Assembly (NCBI GenBank): GCA_021234155.1
Contig: JAJEKV010000021.1
Span: 14,695,760-14,759,759 of the forward strand
Length of the DNA: 64,000 nucleotides
Direction of reading: 5' to 3'
Source of the DNA: Isoetes taiwanensis
Lineage: Eukaryota > Streptophyta > Lycopodiopsida > Isoetales > Isoetaceae
Positions 47,401-58,202 of the stretch are shown piece by piece. The notes beneath the pieces are model-generated. The model worked only from the letters and a program-made list of their open reading frames with translations. It made no database searches and was not told the origin of the DNA. The position numbers and the translations under genes were made by a program. The first letter of the stretch is position 1. Each line of letters starts with the position of its first letter.

Positions 47401-48165
47401 GCATGCACTCTAGTAGTGGCTTGTATCTGATGAAGCCATTGGAGCGCTCAAACTTCAAGGTTAATCCTATTGTAGATCATGAAATGGAGCAGTTTAAAAC
47501 ATGGGCATCATGGGAGTATTCGATGCCAAATGTTTACGAATTTGCAGATACGACATGTATTGTAACGACATTGAATGCATCTTCTGCGAGTCTTCACATT
47601 GAAGACATATGTGGTGATCATCAGTTGATGAGTTCACATATACTATGCTTACAAGAAGTTAGATCGAATGACAATTGCATGTTTAACAGAGAAGGTTATC
47701 AATCTATTATGAACACTGCCAAATGTGGGATTGCCACACTTTACAAAACTTCAAGAATAAGTTTGTTACATTACAGTAATCTTGATTCAGATGCAGGCCT
47801 ATATTCAGTGGTTCATTTATTAGATGACAAAACTAAAGGCGTTATCGGATCATCAACATTTACGGCCTCCTAGTTCCTCAGTTCATGTATTCATCGAAGA
47901 TGTACGTACACTACTTAACAATTTGAACTATTCGCATAAGATAATAGTTCTCGGGGACTTCAACATAAACATGCATTGCAAGAACAGTTATTATGACATG
48001 TTGACTGGCATATTTCATGGCTTCATTCAGAACGTGAAGATTTCTACTAGGCATACTGCTTTACTAGATCACATATGGACTAACTTCTCCACATGTAAAG
48101 CATGTGTATTTTAAGTATTCTTTGGAGTGATCATAGGAGAGTCTCCATATTATTGGAATAAGCAC
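47400..48165 (+). pseudogene. Endonuclease/exonuclease/phosphatase (EEP) tail of the Helitron protein
   Basis: Past the helicase end (LMKPLERSNFKV), the protein continues with SSHILCLQEVRSNDNC (about 47632), the EEP motif with the metal-binding glutamate. It goes on to GIATLYKTSR, then after a shift at about 47870 to KIIVLGDFNIN (47938, catalytic D and N) and LLDHIWTN (48061). The closing SDH motif is present at about 48126-48134 in another frame (ILWSDHRRV). All core metal and base residues can be seen, split over three frames. Such a tail marks the Helentron branch and resembles the apurinic-type endonuclease of CR1-like LINEs. Its exact role in transposition is not known. Confidence 0.82.
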
Positions 48166-50190
48166 AAATTGAAACAACGCATTAATTTTATTTTGTACTC
48201 ATGTAAATGTATGTGTCTCTTGATTCAAGACATATAACATAGTGAACATTTTCACGTGTCCTATAATCATGGGGACATTTAGCAATTGATGCTTAATTAT
48301 TTCATAAATAGAAAACCATGATGCCATCGCGTTATTTCATTACCTTTATGTACGATTACGTTGGGAAGATTAGGATTCGTTGGTTTCCAACTAACTGCAG
48401 GGCAAAAGCACTATAAGCTGTTTCTACCAAGACATTTGGTAAGGTAAAACAATAAACAATCGATAAGATCGCTGATGGAGGATTCAGAGCTCTAAGTTTG
48501 CTACGTTGCATATTGTTCAACTTCAACAATTCCAGAAATGGCCTCATAACCCAATTGCCCTTTCATCCAATTAGCCTTTCCAATTTTTCCTTTTCCTTTC
48601 TCTCCTTTCTTCCTTTTCCCCTTCTCTTCTCCTTCGGGGCAACCCTCTGTGCGCAAGCACCTTGTTTTAATTGAAGGCGTAAGTCTGGCCGGCATTTCAT
48701 TGAATCATTGTGCAAGCAATAGAGCCTTACCTTCCCTTCAAGAAGCAAGAAGCAAGATGAAGCAAGACATGAATGAGATTTCACCGCCATTTCTTTTTCC
48801 AACTCCTCAAGCATTGCAGTCTGCAACTTCTTGGCTTCACGATTATGAAATGGCCTGCAACACTCTTTATATTAAGCAATTTGTTTATTTTCTAAGGCCT
48901 CATTTCTTAAAACATTTTATATAGAATGTTTTTAAGATGTCTTGTCCTTGTTTTAATGCACCAAGGTTGGAACACTACTGTGTATCTGTCGTGGATGGGG
49001 AGGTAATTTACGTGTAAGATTTGTGCTTCTTTGCGAGTGCAGTCTTCTCCAGGTTCTCATGTCAATGCCTGGTCTTGAGGATAGCCATGTGATTCTCTAC
49101 CTCCAGAGGCCTTATTGTTGGAACATCATCCGTTTGCACTTGAATCCCTTCTCAAAGAGTTATTTGTGATGATCCCAGACACATCGTTATGCTGCTCCAT
49201 ATTGTAGGAGAATTGGAGGAGAATAATCACGACTGGCCACTATTTGTAAAGTTTATCTCCTAAGGCAAGCTGTGACCCTCTTTCTTTCTTCTTTCCTTCT
49301 CAATTTTAATTTGATAAACAGCCTTGTTCTGGAACTTGTAGATAGAGATATGAATAGGTTCATACAAATATTTGTCAGATGTACCGTATACCTTAGCTGA
49401 ATTAGTTTATATAATCCCACAGATCTTAAGAGATAATTGCACATTTTTAAAAAAAGGTGCAATGAGCCAAAAGAGGTGCCATTTTGCATCCATTGTGCTT
49501 TCTTGTTGTGGATGCCAAGTTTGTCCTTTAACCACTTTCATAGACAACTTGATTCTTGCCTTCAACATTGTTGAGGACAAAAAATTCAGGATTCTGCACA
49601 GTGAAAGGAGTATTGATCCACATATTAATGGTAGGAACATAATAGAAAAATGTGTATATTTACTCAATCAACCTTGTCATGTTGCATGCTTTGGCAATAT
49701 CCCACGTATTTGGGTGATTTTTTATACTTCCACTTTGCAGCTACTCAATTTTTAGTAGGCTTCTCTTATATATTGCAAAATAACTAGGCATTCAGCCAAT
49801 TATAAGAAGCAAATGGCCTACATTGTAAAAGGTAATATTGTTGTAATTGCAATGAACTTGCAAAAACATCCCAGAATTGTTTCTATAGATTGCATGAGTA
49901 TTTTGATTCAATTTGCACATGTAAAAAAAAATTAGAATCTACTAAGAGAATCATGTTCTTTCATTAGATGTAGCTGCAAGATTCTGTTAAATCAGTTGCA
50001 TAAAAAATTGCAATCCTTTGCATGGCTCTATAAAAAAGAGAAAGAAAAGAAGAAATGATCAATAACTTTGTTGCATTCCATTTCAGTTAACCTAATCCAA
50101 AATTATATCTTGTGTAATCTACAGAAGGCCATGCTAGTACCTTAGCCTATGGTACTTAATTCACACACCATTAGCATAGAAGGCTCATGA
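48166..50190. other. No recognisable gene
   Basis: On the minus strand 48547-48356 a 63-codon frame reads NMQRSKLRALNPPSAILSIV and looks protein-like. A basic low-complexity frame (48826-48563) lies beside it. I cannot name either. A plus-strand 127-codon frame at 49372-49755 is also unnamed. No Helitron-type end is obvious directly after 48165. Confidence 0.35.
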
Positions 50191-50317
50191 ATTCAAATCG
50201 TGCTTTTACCAGTTATTCTGACTGAGATCATTGAGAAAAATTTACGTACATACTTCGTACATATTATGTACAAATTTCGTATGGAATACATATTCCATAT
50301 ATATTATGTACAAATTT

Positions 50318-50885
50318 CGTACAAATTTCATGCAAACATGGCATTCAAACCATTGAAAGGGACATTTGTCGTAATGAGAAATTTAACAATTGAATAAAAA
50401 CCCCCAGACCCCCAGTTGTTTTTGTGCAGGGTGTCCAGTGGTTGGCAAGGAGCCCCAAACATATATGCCTCTACATATATATCATACATATGTACAACTC
50501 GATTCACAACCTGCACGGATATCAGCAAAAACAACTAGGGGCTCTTTTTGTTGGGGGTTGTGTGTGTGGGGGTAATTCAATGGCTAAGTTTTTTATTATG
50601 ATAAATGTCCCTTTGTAATGGTTTGAGTGTCATGTTTATTCGAAATTTGAGTTGTTTTTGTTGATATCCATGCAGATTGTGAATCGCATTATACGTATGT
50701 ACGATATACATGTAGAGGCGTATGTATTTGGGGCTCCTCGCCAATCGTTGGAAGCCTTGCACGAATATCAACAAAAATAATTGGGAAGCCTGGGCGTTTT
50801 TATTGAATGGTTAAGCTTTTTATTATGACAAACGTCCCTTTGAATGGTTTGAGTGTCATGTTTGTAGAGAATTTGTACGAAAAAA
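50318..50885. repeat. Complex foldback element
   Basis: The left arm (about 50320-50396, with gcattcaaaccattgaaagg and gacatttgtcgtaatgag) is the inverted match of two right arms, at about 50590-50650 and 50805-50880 (atgacaaacgtccctttgaa, ggtttgagtgtcatgtttg). An inner inverted pair also exists: ggagccccaaacatatatgc on the left against gtatttggggctcctcgcc on the right. The layout fits a small non-autonomous foldback or MITE that was rearranged. No protein is encoded. Confidence 0.75.
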
Positions 50886-51024
50886 GTTTTGGTGCCCCCT
50901 ACGGGTCTAAATGTTGGAGTTTGCAATATTCAATAATAATAATACTACTACTAATTGGAAAAAGTACGATAGCATTCAATGTATCGAATAACGACAACAA
51001 TAATAATGAATACAAGCACTTGTC

Positions 51025-51048
51025 GCGGCGGCAGTCGCCGCCGCTAGT
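51025..51048 (+). other. Possible Helitron-type 3' end (GC hairpin plus CTAG)
   Basis: An 8-bp perfect hairpin (gcggcggc / gccgccgc, 4-base loop) at 51025-51044 runs directly into ctag followed by t. Helitron 3' ends have a short GC-rich hairpin near a terminal CTRR and insert before T. Here the hairpin touches the CTAG rather than standing several bases away, so the match is imperfect. No matching 5' end was found. Confidence 0.35.
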
Positions 51049-51299
51049 TTGATCTTTTTAGTAGGTGCTTATGTGTGTAAGAGATTTAAGACGATTTGGT
51101 TTGTGAGATTGATAACGCATCTTAGGGTTTTCAATTCCTTTGAAGTGTGATATCTATTGGTTTTTCCGGTTTGGTGGAAAAGTTTTTCGTTTTTTTTTAA
51201 AGGCGGATTTCCTAAGGTTTTAATGGTTTTGGCATCCGGAAAAAAATTCCGGCTATCCAAAAATCAAAAGAAGTTTTTTTAGAGTCTAATTTTCCCTTC

Positions 51300-51600
51300 T
51301 ATTCGTATGATTTTAGGTTCTCTATTTTTTAGTCTATTTCCTTTTTGGGCTCGATTGCAGCTGGCGAGGAGGGCTGGCGCATGCCATGCCACGATTTCTA
51401 AGCTGAAAGTGTCAATGTATCTTCTGATGGTCTTCTCAGACTGTTTATTTTTTGCTCTGATGCTATCTTTTGGTTCATACTCTGCAACAAATATGCCCTT
51501 ATACTGCCTTATTTTCCTTCTAACTAATCCGACAGAATTGAGAGTAACAGAACGGGTTGGCATCTTCGTTGGATTGCTCTATGATTTTCGAAATGAGTTG
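51300..51600. other. No recognised gene; open frames on both strands
   Basis: A 129-codon plus-strand frame (51307-51696) with hydrophobic stretches and a 94-codon minus-strand frame overlap here. Neither is a known family. The plus frame runs into the duplicated unit below. Confidence 0.3.
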
Positions 51601-52237
51601 GATGAGCTTGGAGTTTCCGACGTCTTTTGTGTTTTGGTTCGAACCCATCCATGTTCTTCATGTTGGAAACCAGCCATTTTGTCGAAGTACGTTTAATATG
51701 GTTATATGGCTATTGCTTATATAAATCTTGGTCTCTCAGTTATAAGTTTAGTGACTATTACTAAAATCAACTTTACAGGTGGCGATTAGGAGCAAACTCG
51801 AGGCAAAATATCAAGTTTATCTAGCGTCTTTGCCCAGATGACAAGAACAACCTGGTATTTGTTTCCCTTCTGATTATCTTTCCTTTGTAAAAAAGAAGCC
51901 TTCTTACAAGAATACGCTCTTCAAGAGTTTTGTTCATTCTCTTCTTGAAATTATTGTTTCTTTTCTGCTGAAAGTAGTCTGTGAGGAGGCATTTTCATAT
52001 TGTGATGCAGATGCTATTCTGCAATATGTCTGTGTGCATTTTCCCGTTTAATTTTTTTGAAGCAATAGCTTACTCCTTTTATGATTACCCTATGCCTTAT
52101 GTGATGTTGTTGCAGTTCAACAATCTCTATATTATGGTATTTCTTTGTAGGAAGCCATATTCAATTGTATAATTCTTTGTTTTAATAGTTGTTTTTCAGC
52201 CATGGCTACTTTAACCCGTGAAATTTTATGTACTTAG

Positions 52238-52510
52238 ATGGTTGAGAGTATGGCTGGAGCATTATCAATTCTTGAGCTTATGCCGCCTTCTACTGATCAT
52301 ACTCTTGGGGGTCCTCAGTTAAAAGTCGATATACACATTGGAGCTATTGCAGAGGGAGTGCTCACCTTCTTGAGTTGCTTCTTTATAATGTTGGTGATCT
52401 TTAAAGGACCAAGAAACAGTATTATTCAAAATAGTCTCATTGTTTTATCAACGGTTACCCTCATTATTGCTGGAGCTGGCTATACTGGACTTGCAATGAA
52501 CCCTGCCAAT
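52238..52510 (+). pseudogene. SIP-type aquaporin middle exon, copy 1
   Basis: An open exon with a TTAG acceptor and a GTAAGT donor encodes 91 residues, MVESMAGALSILELMP then LGGPQLKVDIHIGAIAEGVL and VTLIIAGAGYTGLAMNPANV. This matches the second half of a small basic intrinsic protein (SIP), including the second pore motif NPA, here NPAN. SIPs are channels of the endoplasmic reticulum membrane. The flanking exons, with the first pore half and the last helix, are not recognisable on either side, so this is an isolated exon, probably a gene fragment. An adjacent segment (ending GVSDVFCVLVRTHP) may be a strongly diverged earlier exon. Confidence 0.7.
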
Positions 52511-53350
52511 GTAAGTACTTTTCTCCCTTTTGGTAGTAAAGAACAGTCTAGAGCTGCATCAATCTGATGCATCAGTTCAGGGTTTATCTACATGCATCCA
52601 CAGTACATTATCTTTATGCATTTTTCTCTACCTTCCTTGCAGGTCTGAGAATGTCCATGGCAGTGAATATGTGCATTTTCATTGCTCAGAGTCTCTTGTC
52701 GTGTCTTGGTCATGGAGTTTCCGACGTCTTTTGTGTTTTAGTTCGAACCCATCCATGTTCTTCATATTGGAAACCAGCAGTACGTATAATATGGTTATAT
52801 GGCTATTGCTTATATAAATCTTGGTCTCTCAGTTATAAGTTTAGTGACTATTACTAAAATCAACTTTACAGGTGGCGATTAGGAGCAAACTCGAGGCAAA
52901 ATATCAAGTTTATCTAGCGTCTTTGCCCAGATGACAAGAACAACCTGGTATTTGTTTCCCTTCTGATTATCTTTCCTTTGTAAAAAAGAAGCCTTCTTAC
53001 AAGATTTGCATTTAGAATTATAGAATACGCTCTTCAAGAGTTTTGAAGTTCATTCTCTTCTTGAAATTATTGTTTCTTTTCTGCTGAAAGTAGTCTGTGA
53101 GGAGGCATTTTCATATTGTGATGCAGATGCTATTCTGCAATATGTTTGTGTGCATTTTCCCGTTTAATTTTTTTGAAGCAATAGCTTACTCCTTTTATGA
53201 TTACCCTATGCCTTATGTGATGTTGTTGCAGTTCAACAATTTCTATATTATGGTATTTGCTGTAGGAAGCCATATTCAATTGTATAATTGCTGTTTAATA
53301 GTTGTTTTCAGCCATGGCTGCTTTACCTGACAGAACTTTTATGTACTTAG

Positions 53351-53623
53351 ATGGTTGGAGCTGTGGCTGGAGCATTATTAATTCTTGAGCTTATGCCAGC
53401 TTCTTACAGTCATACTCTTGGCGGTCCTCAGCTAAAAGTCGATATATACACTGGAGCTATTGCAGAGGGAGTGCTCACCTTCTTGAGTTGCTTCTTTATA
53501 ATGTTGGTGATCTTTAAAGGACCAAGAAACAGTATTATTCAAGATAGTCTCATTGTTTTATCAACGGTTACCCTCATTATTGCTGGAGCTGGCTATACTG
53601 GACCTGCAATGAACCCTGCCAAC
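53351..53623 (+). pseudogene. SIP-type aquaporin middle exon, copy 2
   Basis: The same exon in the second tandem unit, reading MVGAVAGALLILELMP, then LGGPQLKVDIYTGAIAEGVL and AGYTGPAMNPAN. It is closer to a normal SIP than copy 1 (GAVAGA, GPAMNPAN). The donor has changed from GTAAGT to GTGTAC, which may weaken splicing. The family's last exon (usually FGWAY...) was not found in the 2 kb downstream. Confidence 0.7.
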
Positions 53624-53934
53624 GTGTACTTTTCTCCCTTTTCGTAGTAAAGAACAGTCTAGAGCTGCATCAATCTGATGCATCAGTTCAGGGTTTATCT
53701 ACATGCATCCACAGTACATTATCTTTATGCATTCTTCTCTACCTTCCTTGCAGGTCTGAGAATGTCCATGGCAGTGAATATGTGCATTTTCATTGCTCTG
53801 AGTCTCTTGCCGTGTCTATCTTTATGCATTCTTCTCTACCTTCCTTACAGGTCTGAGAATGTCCATGGTAGTGAATATGTGCATTTTCATTGCTCTGAGT
53901 CTCTTGCCGTGTCTTGGTCATGTGATTTCAAATA

Positions 53935-54860
53935 GATAGATTGCTAATCATTGGGCTATTAGCAAACTTTGCAATGTATGTCTGACAACTAACACCCCAT
54001 AGTTATTGCTGTCTTATTCGCTGTGATGTATTCTATTGCTCCTCATTGGCATAGAAAAAGGTATCAACTGAAAACAGGCTGCAGACTATTGTCATTACCA
54101 TGTCATGTACTATTGTCAAACCTCTCCTATGCACTTCATATACCTGGAACTCAGATTCTACTTGGCCGGTTATACCGATATTAATTATGTTAAAGTATGC
54201 TTCGATAACAAAGTCTACTAATAATGCTAACACATTTCTCTCTCATAACTTTGCAGATCTTATGGGCAACTTTGGGAGTTATATATCTTGATTTAGTGCA
54301 AAGTATCCTCACCTTTGTAACCTCTCCACTTATCTTTGCAAAGTGCTACTATGAAATAAAATAACTGAAACTATATGGAGCCTGATTGTTCCCAATTTGC
54401 AAGAATGGCACTACAAGCAGAGATTTATTTACTTCCTCGAATCGAATCTCCATGTTCCCATTGTTCCTACTACATCACAATAATTTGAATAGACCCATGG
54501 TCATGGTCTTCGCCTTATCCTCAGTCTTCAAACACATCTCATAATATTCATTGTTGAGAAAAGCTTCCTACTCAACGCGCTTTGCTATTTTCAAATATAG
54601 CTTCCTCATCAATTTTCTATGACATTTGGTGAAGGTCAGATTCTTAGTGTAGTCTTTCATATAGACGGAAACAACCGCATGGTTTACTAAATTCTCTTTT
54701 ATCTCCATTTGACTAACAATTTAGAAATAGAAGCGCACATTGCTGTTACTATGGCTCCATCTTTATCAGGTTCATAGGGTTCATAGCGTTGACCGAAGTA
54801 AATGCACTGCACCTAATTTTTAAAAATTTAAATGGCATATTGAAATCCATCCGCTGTAGC
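53935..54860. other. No recognisable gene
   Basis: A possible acceptor (ctttgcag) at about 54254 precedes a short frame reading ILWATLGVIYLDLVQ, which could be a membrane segment, but it does not match the SIP C-terminus I would expect. Otherwise nothing is seen. Confidence 0.35.
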
Positions 54861-54861
54861 A

Positions 54862-55300
54862 GCCATATTACAGTCCATTCATATGGTCTATCATGGAGCA
54901 AATAGAGTATATGAGTCTCCATTACTCATGTAATTCAAATATATATGAGTACTGGTAGTTAAAAGTGACTTGCTTAGGGCTTAGAGATAGTAATGCTATC
55001 TCTTCATATTGCAGTCCATTTATATCGTCCATGTCGTGAAGCAAATAGAGTAGGGTGGGTCTTCATTAGCAAATACATGTTTAGCTATGTAATTTGAACA
55101 ACGGCATTTCAAAGTGACTTGCTTAGGGCTTAGACATAATAAATAATGTTATAAATAATGTTATCTTTTCATATTGCAGGCCATTTACATGCTCTACATC
55201 ATGAAGCAAATAGACTAGATGGGTCTCCATGACTTCGTACATGTTTAAATATATAATATGAGGAATTGCACACAAAAAATTGATGCCATCTCTTGATAAT
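54862..55300 (+). repeat. Three diverged tandem units of about 140-150 bp
   Basis: Each unit has atattgcagtccattta or a variant, then a block about gaagcaaatagagta, then agtgacttgcttagggctta. Starts are near 54867, 55008 and 55172. The copies are well diverged. Confidence 0.7.
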
Positions 55301-55895
55301 ATAAAATTACACCATTGACTTGGGTCAGAAAATATAATAGGTGTACTTGGATGCAATTTGCATATGTTATATGTTAGCGCAACTCTATTATGAAACGGGT
55401 GCAAATGACTTATAATACGCATATTGCAAATTCATTATCATTTGGATTCATCAATTACATGACCTTTTGGTTCATTGTGCATTATGAGTTATGGTTGGGG
55501 ACTCTAGAGACCATTCAACACTATTTTAAACTAATGTCGCTCCATCCCCTTCCCAATATGCTAACTCCAATGTAAGACTTTGTTGTCAAAGCTTCACTAT
55601 GTTGGCCAAAACCTTCAAATGCAATAACTTCGATTCCTACAAAAGAATAGTATTTTTGCGCCCATTTACATTTACCACCTTAATCTATATTTAAACAATA
55701 GATATGCTTTCCTATAATAAACCAATATTTAAGCCCACTTCAGTTCTCCCATTTTTGGCTTCCCCTTCAATTCAGCAAGGTAATCTACATATGATACTTC
55801 AAGCTTTCCTACAATACCACTCAAACCCAACAACCAACAGGATCAATATTTTTTCTTATCACAACGAGTTCTTTCATTGCCTACAACAAGCCCGT
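55300..55895. other. No recognisable gene
   Basis: AT-rich DNA leading up to the Helitron-type end below. Confidence 0.4.
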
Positions 55896-55901
55896 AACTA
55901 T

Positions 55902-55931
55902 GCCCGGCAACGCCGGGCACCCGTTACTAGT
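55902..55931 (+). other. Helitron 3' terminus
   Basis: A perfect 7-bp hairpin (gcccggc / gccgggc, 3-base loop) at 55902-55918 is followed eight bases later by ctag at 55927-55930 and then t. Hairpin, spacing, CTAG end and following T all match the classic plant Helitron 3' end, so the element lies to the left. I could not find a convincing 5' TC end. The SIP-exon duplication to the left may be captured host DNA within it. Confidence 0.7.
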
Positions 55932-55934
55932 TTA

Positions 55935-56930
55935 TAAATAATAATCTATAATAAATGCATGTATGTCTTTGATATTGGATGGACATGCTTTTATGCTTCT
56001 TGATTTGTGTTTGTTTCATATCTATTTCATACTTCGTGATTCCTCACTTGTGTCTACGGGTTGCTTCCCCTTTGTAGTATCAGGTCTTTTTATTTTTCCC
56101 GCAGTTTGATATCCGATGCTTTAGCATACTTATTTTAGAATACTCTAGGGCTGAAAGATCTGCAAAAGGTAACCGTGGTATTCAATTTAAAAATTTTTTG
56201 CCAGCCTATTCCAGAGATTATGCTCTGCCTAACAAATGCAACCAGAGCTAAAACATCTAGAGCAGAACATGTGCAGAGCCTCTATGCTTTCTGCTAACCT
56301 GTTTAGACTCGCAGCAACTACTCCATGAAACGTGCTGCACCTGCGAGAACTTTCTTACAATCAAGAAGGATGGTGCTTCATCTAATTGAGGATCTGCATG
56401 TGAAATTTTGTAAGCATAGCTTATTACATCACACCAAGGTATAGCAAAGATTATTACCTTATCCTATTACTTTCCCAAAGCCAAACCAGTTTGTTGCATC
56501 TGCTAATCCAGTCTTGCATAAGATTTCAGGTGCCAATGCTTGTTGCCAGATAAATCTTCCCAGTTCGGCCTAAGCCGCTCTATCGCCAGCAATTCTTGCA
56601 TGGCCTCGCCGATTAATCACCAGCAATTTGGATATGAGCATGTTGCATCGGCTCATGCCATCGCAGTTTCCTCCTAGCCAATCCGATATAGAACATTTCT
56701 GTTATTGCAAGGGAAGATTCTAGCCAACAGACTCGTTGTTGCAGTGCAAGCCTCTTTTTATATTAAAAGGCGAAACTTCTAGAGCAACAAAGAAGTTGGT
56801 TCGATCTTCCTGAAGTTTCGAGAACCAGCTTCTAGAACAATCGAGAAATACCGGAGATTATTTCCCACATGCTTGGATTCTTTATCTTGCCACGTGTTTT
56901 TTGGACCATTGAAATTTTAAATACGTTTAA
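55935..56930. other. No recognisable gene
   Basis: No open frame above 60 codons and no repeats noted. Confidence 0.4.
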
Positions 56931-56935
56931 TCTCG

Positions 56936-56957
56936 CCCCTTAACGCCCTAGTTCTCT
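56936..56957 (+). repeat. Left copy of a 20-bp inverted repeat around the recombinase gene
   Basis: cgccccttaacgccctagtt matches, inverted, the block at about 60613-60632 with one base inserted and one substitution. The right copy overlaps the in-frame 5' coding region of the recombinase gene, so the left copy may be a displaced piece of that gene rather than a terminus. Confidence 0.5.
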
Positions 56958-57244
56958 GGTTTACAGGCTGAGATCTAATCTCAGCCATCCATTAAAGTGC
57001 TGTTACCAGCTAGTAACAGCTCATTGGCCCAAAGTTTCTACTCTTTCTTTCATAACATCCTAGAATGTTAGATATAATCTCATAAAATCCTAGAATAATA
57101 TGAACATACAATGATTATCAAAACATCATAGTGATTATTACAGATTATCACAGTAATTATTTATTACATTTTCAAGTCATGAAACAATATATCTGTACAG
57201 GTTATAGACATTATAGACATGCAATTCTGCTATATAAATTGATG

Positions 57245-57440
57245 TACAACTGCCATATTTTCACAATTATAACTAAAACTGTTTCACAACTGCCATATTT
57301 TTTACAACTGTAACTAAAACTGTTTCACAACTAAAATTGTTGTAACTAAAACTGTTTCACAACTGCCATATTTTCCACTGCTGTAACTTGCCATGCTTTC
57401 CACTGTTGTTACCTATTGTTTACTACTGTAAATTGCCATG
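57245..57440 (+). repeat. Degenerate short tandem repeats
   Basis: Phrases like acaactgccatattttt and gtaactaaaactgtttcac alternate four to five times at about 25-45 bp intervals. Confidence 0.75.
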
Positions 57441-58115
57441 TTTTGTAAACTTTTAACTTCATGGTCGCTGCCATGTATCCAAATATTACAGATCATAATC
57501 GCTGCCATCTATCCAAGGATTTTTCTGCCCATACAACCATTTACAATCAATAAAATCAGAAATTGAACACACCAATAGAACATACCAACAGAATGAAAAA
57601 AATATACCAATAGAATGAGAAATTAAAACTAAATCCACGAGGAGGGTATGCAGAATTTTGAACTGGATATCCAACATTTGGAACTCCGACATTTGTCACA
57701 TTAGCCAATGGTGGTCGAAAATTAGGTTGAGATTTCAGCTGACCATCTATGAGTAAAACACACATGAAATTTAGGTATTCAAAGGCATAAAATTACATCA
57801 TTACCAGTCCGATTTATTGCCTCCTGCTGCATTGCAATTTGTGGCTGAGGAAAAATTTGCTGCACATGTTCCATTTGCTGTCGGGATTGATGCAAAATCT
57901 CCTCAACCAGCTCCTCAGGTCGCTATTGAACCTCCTCAGACTGCTGCTTAGAAGGCACTTTTAACACTTCGTGTTCTCCCAAGGCAAGAACCAATTGCGG
58001 AACAACAATGGGCGTTTCAACATTCTCGTCTGGTGCATTGACTATACGAATGTAGAATAATGATAAGAAATAGAAGAAGAAGAACATGCATAACAAATGA
58101 GTCATAAATACTCAC

Positions 58116-58202
58116 ATTTTTCTTGTAACATTGAAAGAGCGGCAGCGTAAGGCTTTCCGCCTGGCATAATGCTCGCTTGCATTGCCATCATAGCTTGCTT
58201 TC
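58116..58202 (-). other. Exon 7 of the recombinase gene (phase evidence)
   Basis: Reads KQAMMAMQASIMPGGKPYAA and ALSMLQEK. It is open only if entered with one carried-over base. The unaltered exon 6 leaves none, while adding one base in exon 6 leaves exactly one. The exon therefore fixes the reading frame and shows that exon 6 lost a base. Confidence 0.7.

Larger units (their letters stand above)
36660..48165 (+). mobile_element. Helitron-class gene block with RPA-like, Rep, helicase and endonuclease parts
   Basis: In order: an RPA-like gene (+, 37072-38341), a tandemly duplicated non-coding stretch (39067-40699), a second RPA-like gene (-, 42156-40639), a divergent spacer, and a Rep-helicase-endonuclease gene (+, 42713-48165). 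A Rep of the HUH type joined to a PIF1-like helicase is the hallmark of Helitrons, and an endonuclease/exonuclease/phosphatase tail is the hallmark of the Helentron branch. No certain terminal sequences are seen, so the borders are those of the coding parts. It could be one element with two RPA-like genes, or two nested or adjacent elements. Confidence 0.75.
51611..53825 (+). repeat. Tandem duplication, 2 x about 1.11 kb, each with an aquaporin exon
   Basis: Unit 1 begins gagtttccgacgtcttttgt at 51611 and unit 2 begins with the same phrase at about 52725-52727. They share the intron-like DNA, the SIP exon and the following ggtctgagaatgtccatgg block. A third, short repeat of only the last about 110 bp follows at 53819-53930. 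The units differ by scattered substitutions and small indels, so they are older than the 817-bp duplication at 39-40.7 kb. Confidence 0.9.

Noticed and set aside
48113-50200. Helitron 3' end directly after the EEP tail
   Set aside because: No GC hairpin followed by CTRR-T was found between 48,165 and 50,200. The first such candidate is at 51,025-51,048 and is imperfect, so the element border was left open.
51590-51660. tRNA T-arm-like ggttcgaaccc at about 51638
   Set aside because: No acceptor stem, D arm or anticodon arm folds around it. The second tandem copy has agttcgaaccc. It is part of the aquaporin-exon duplication.
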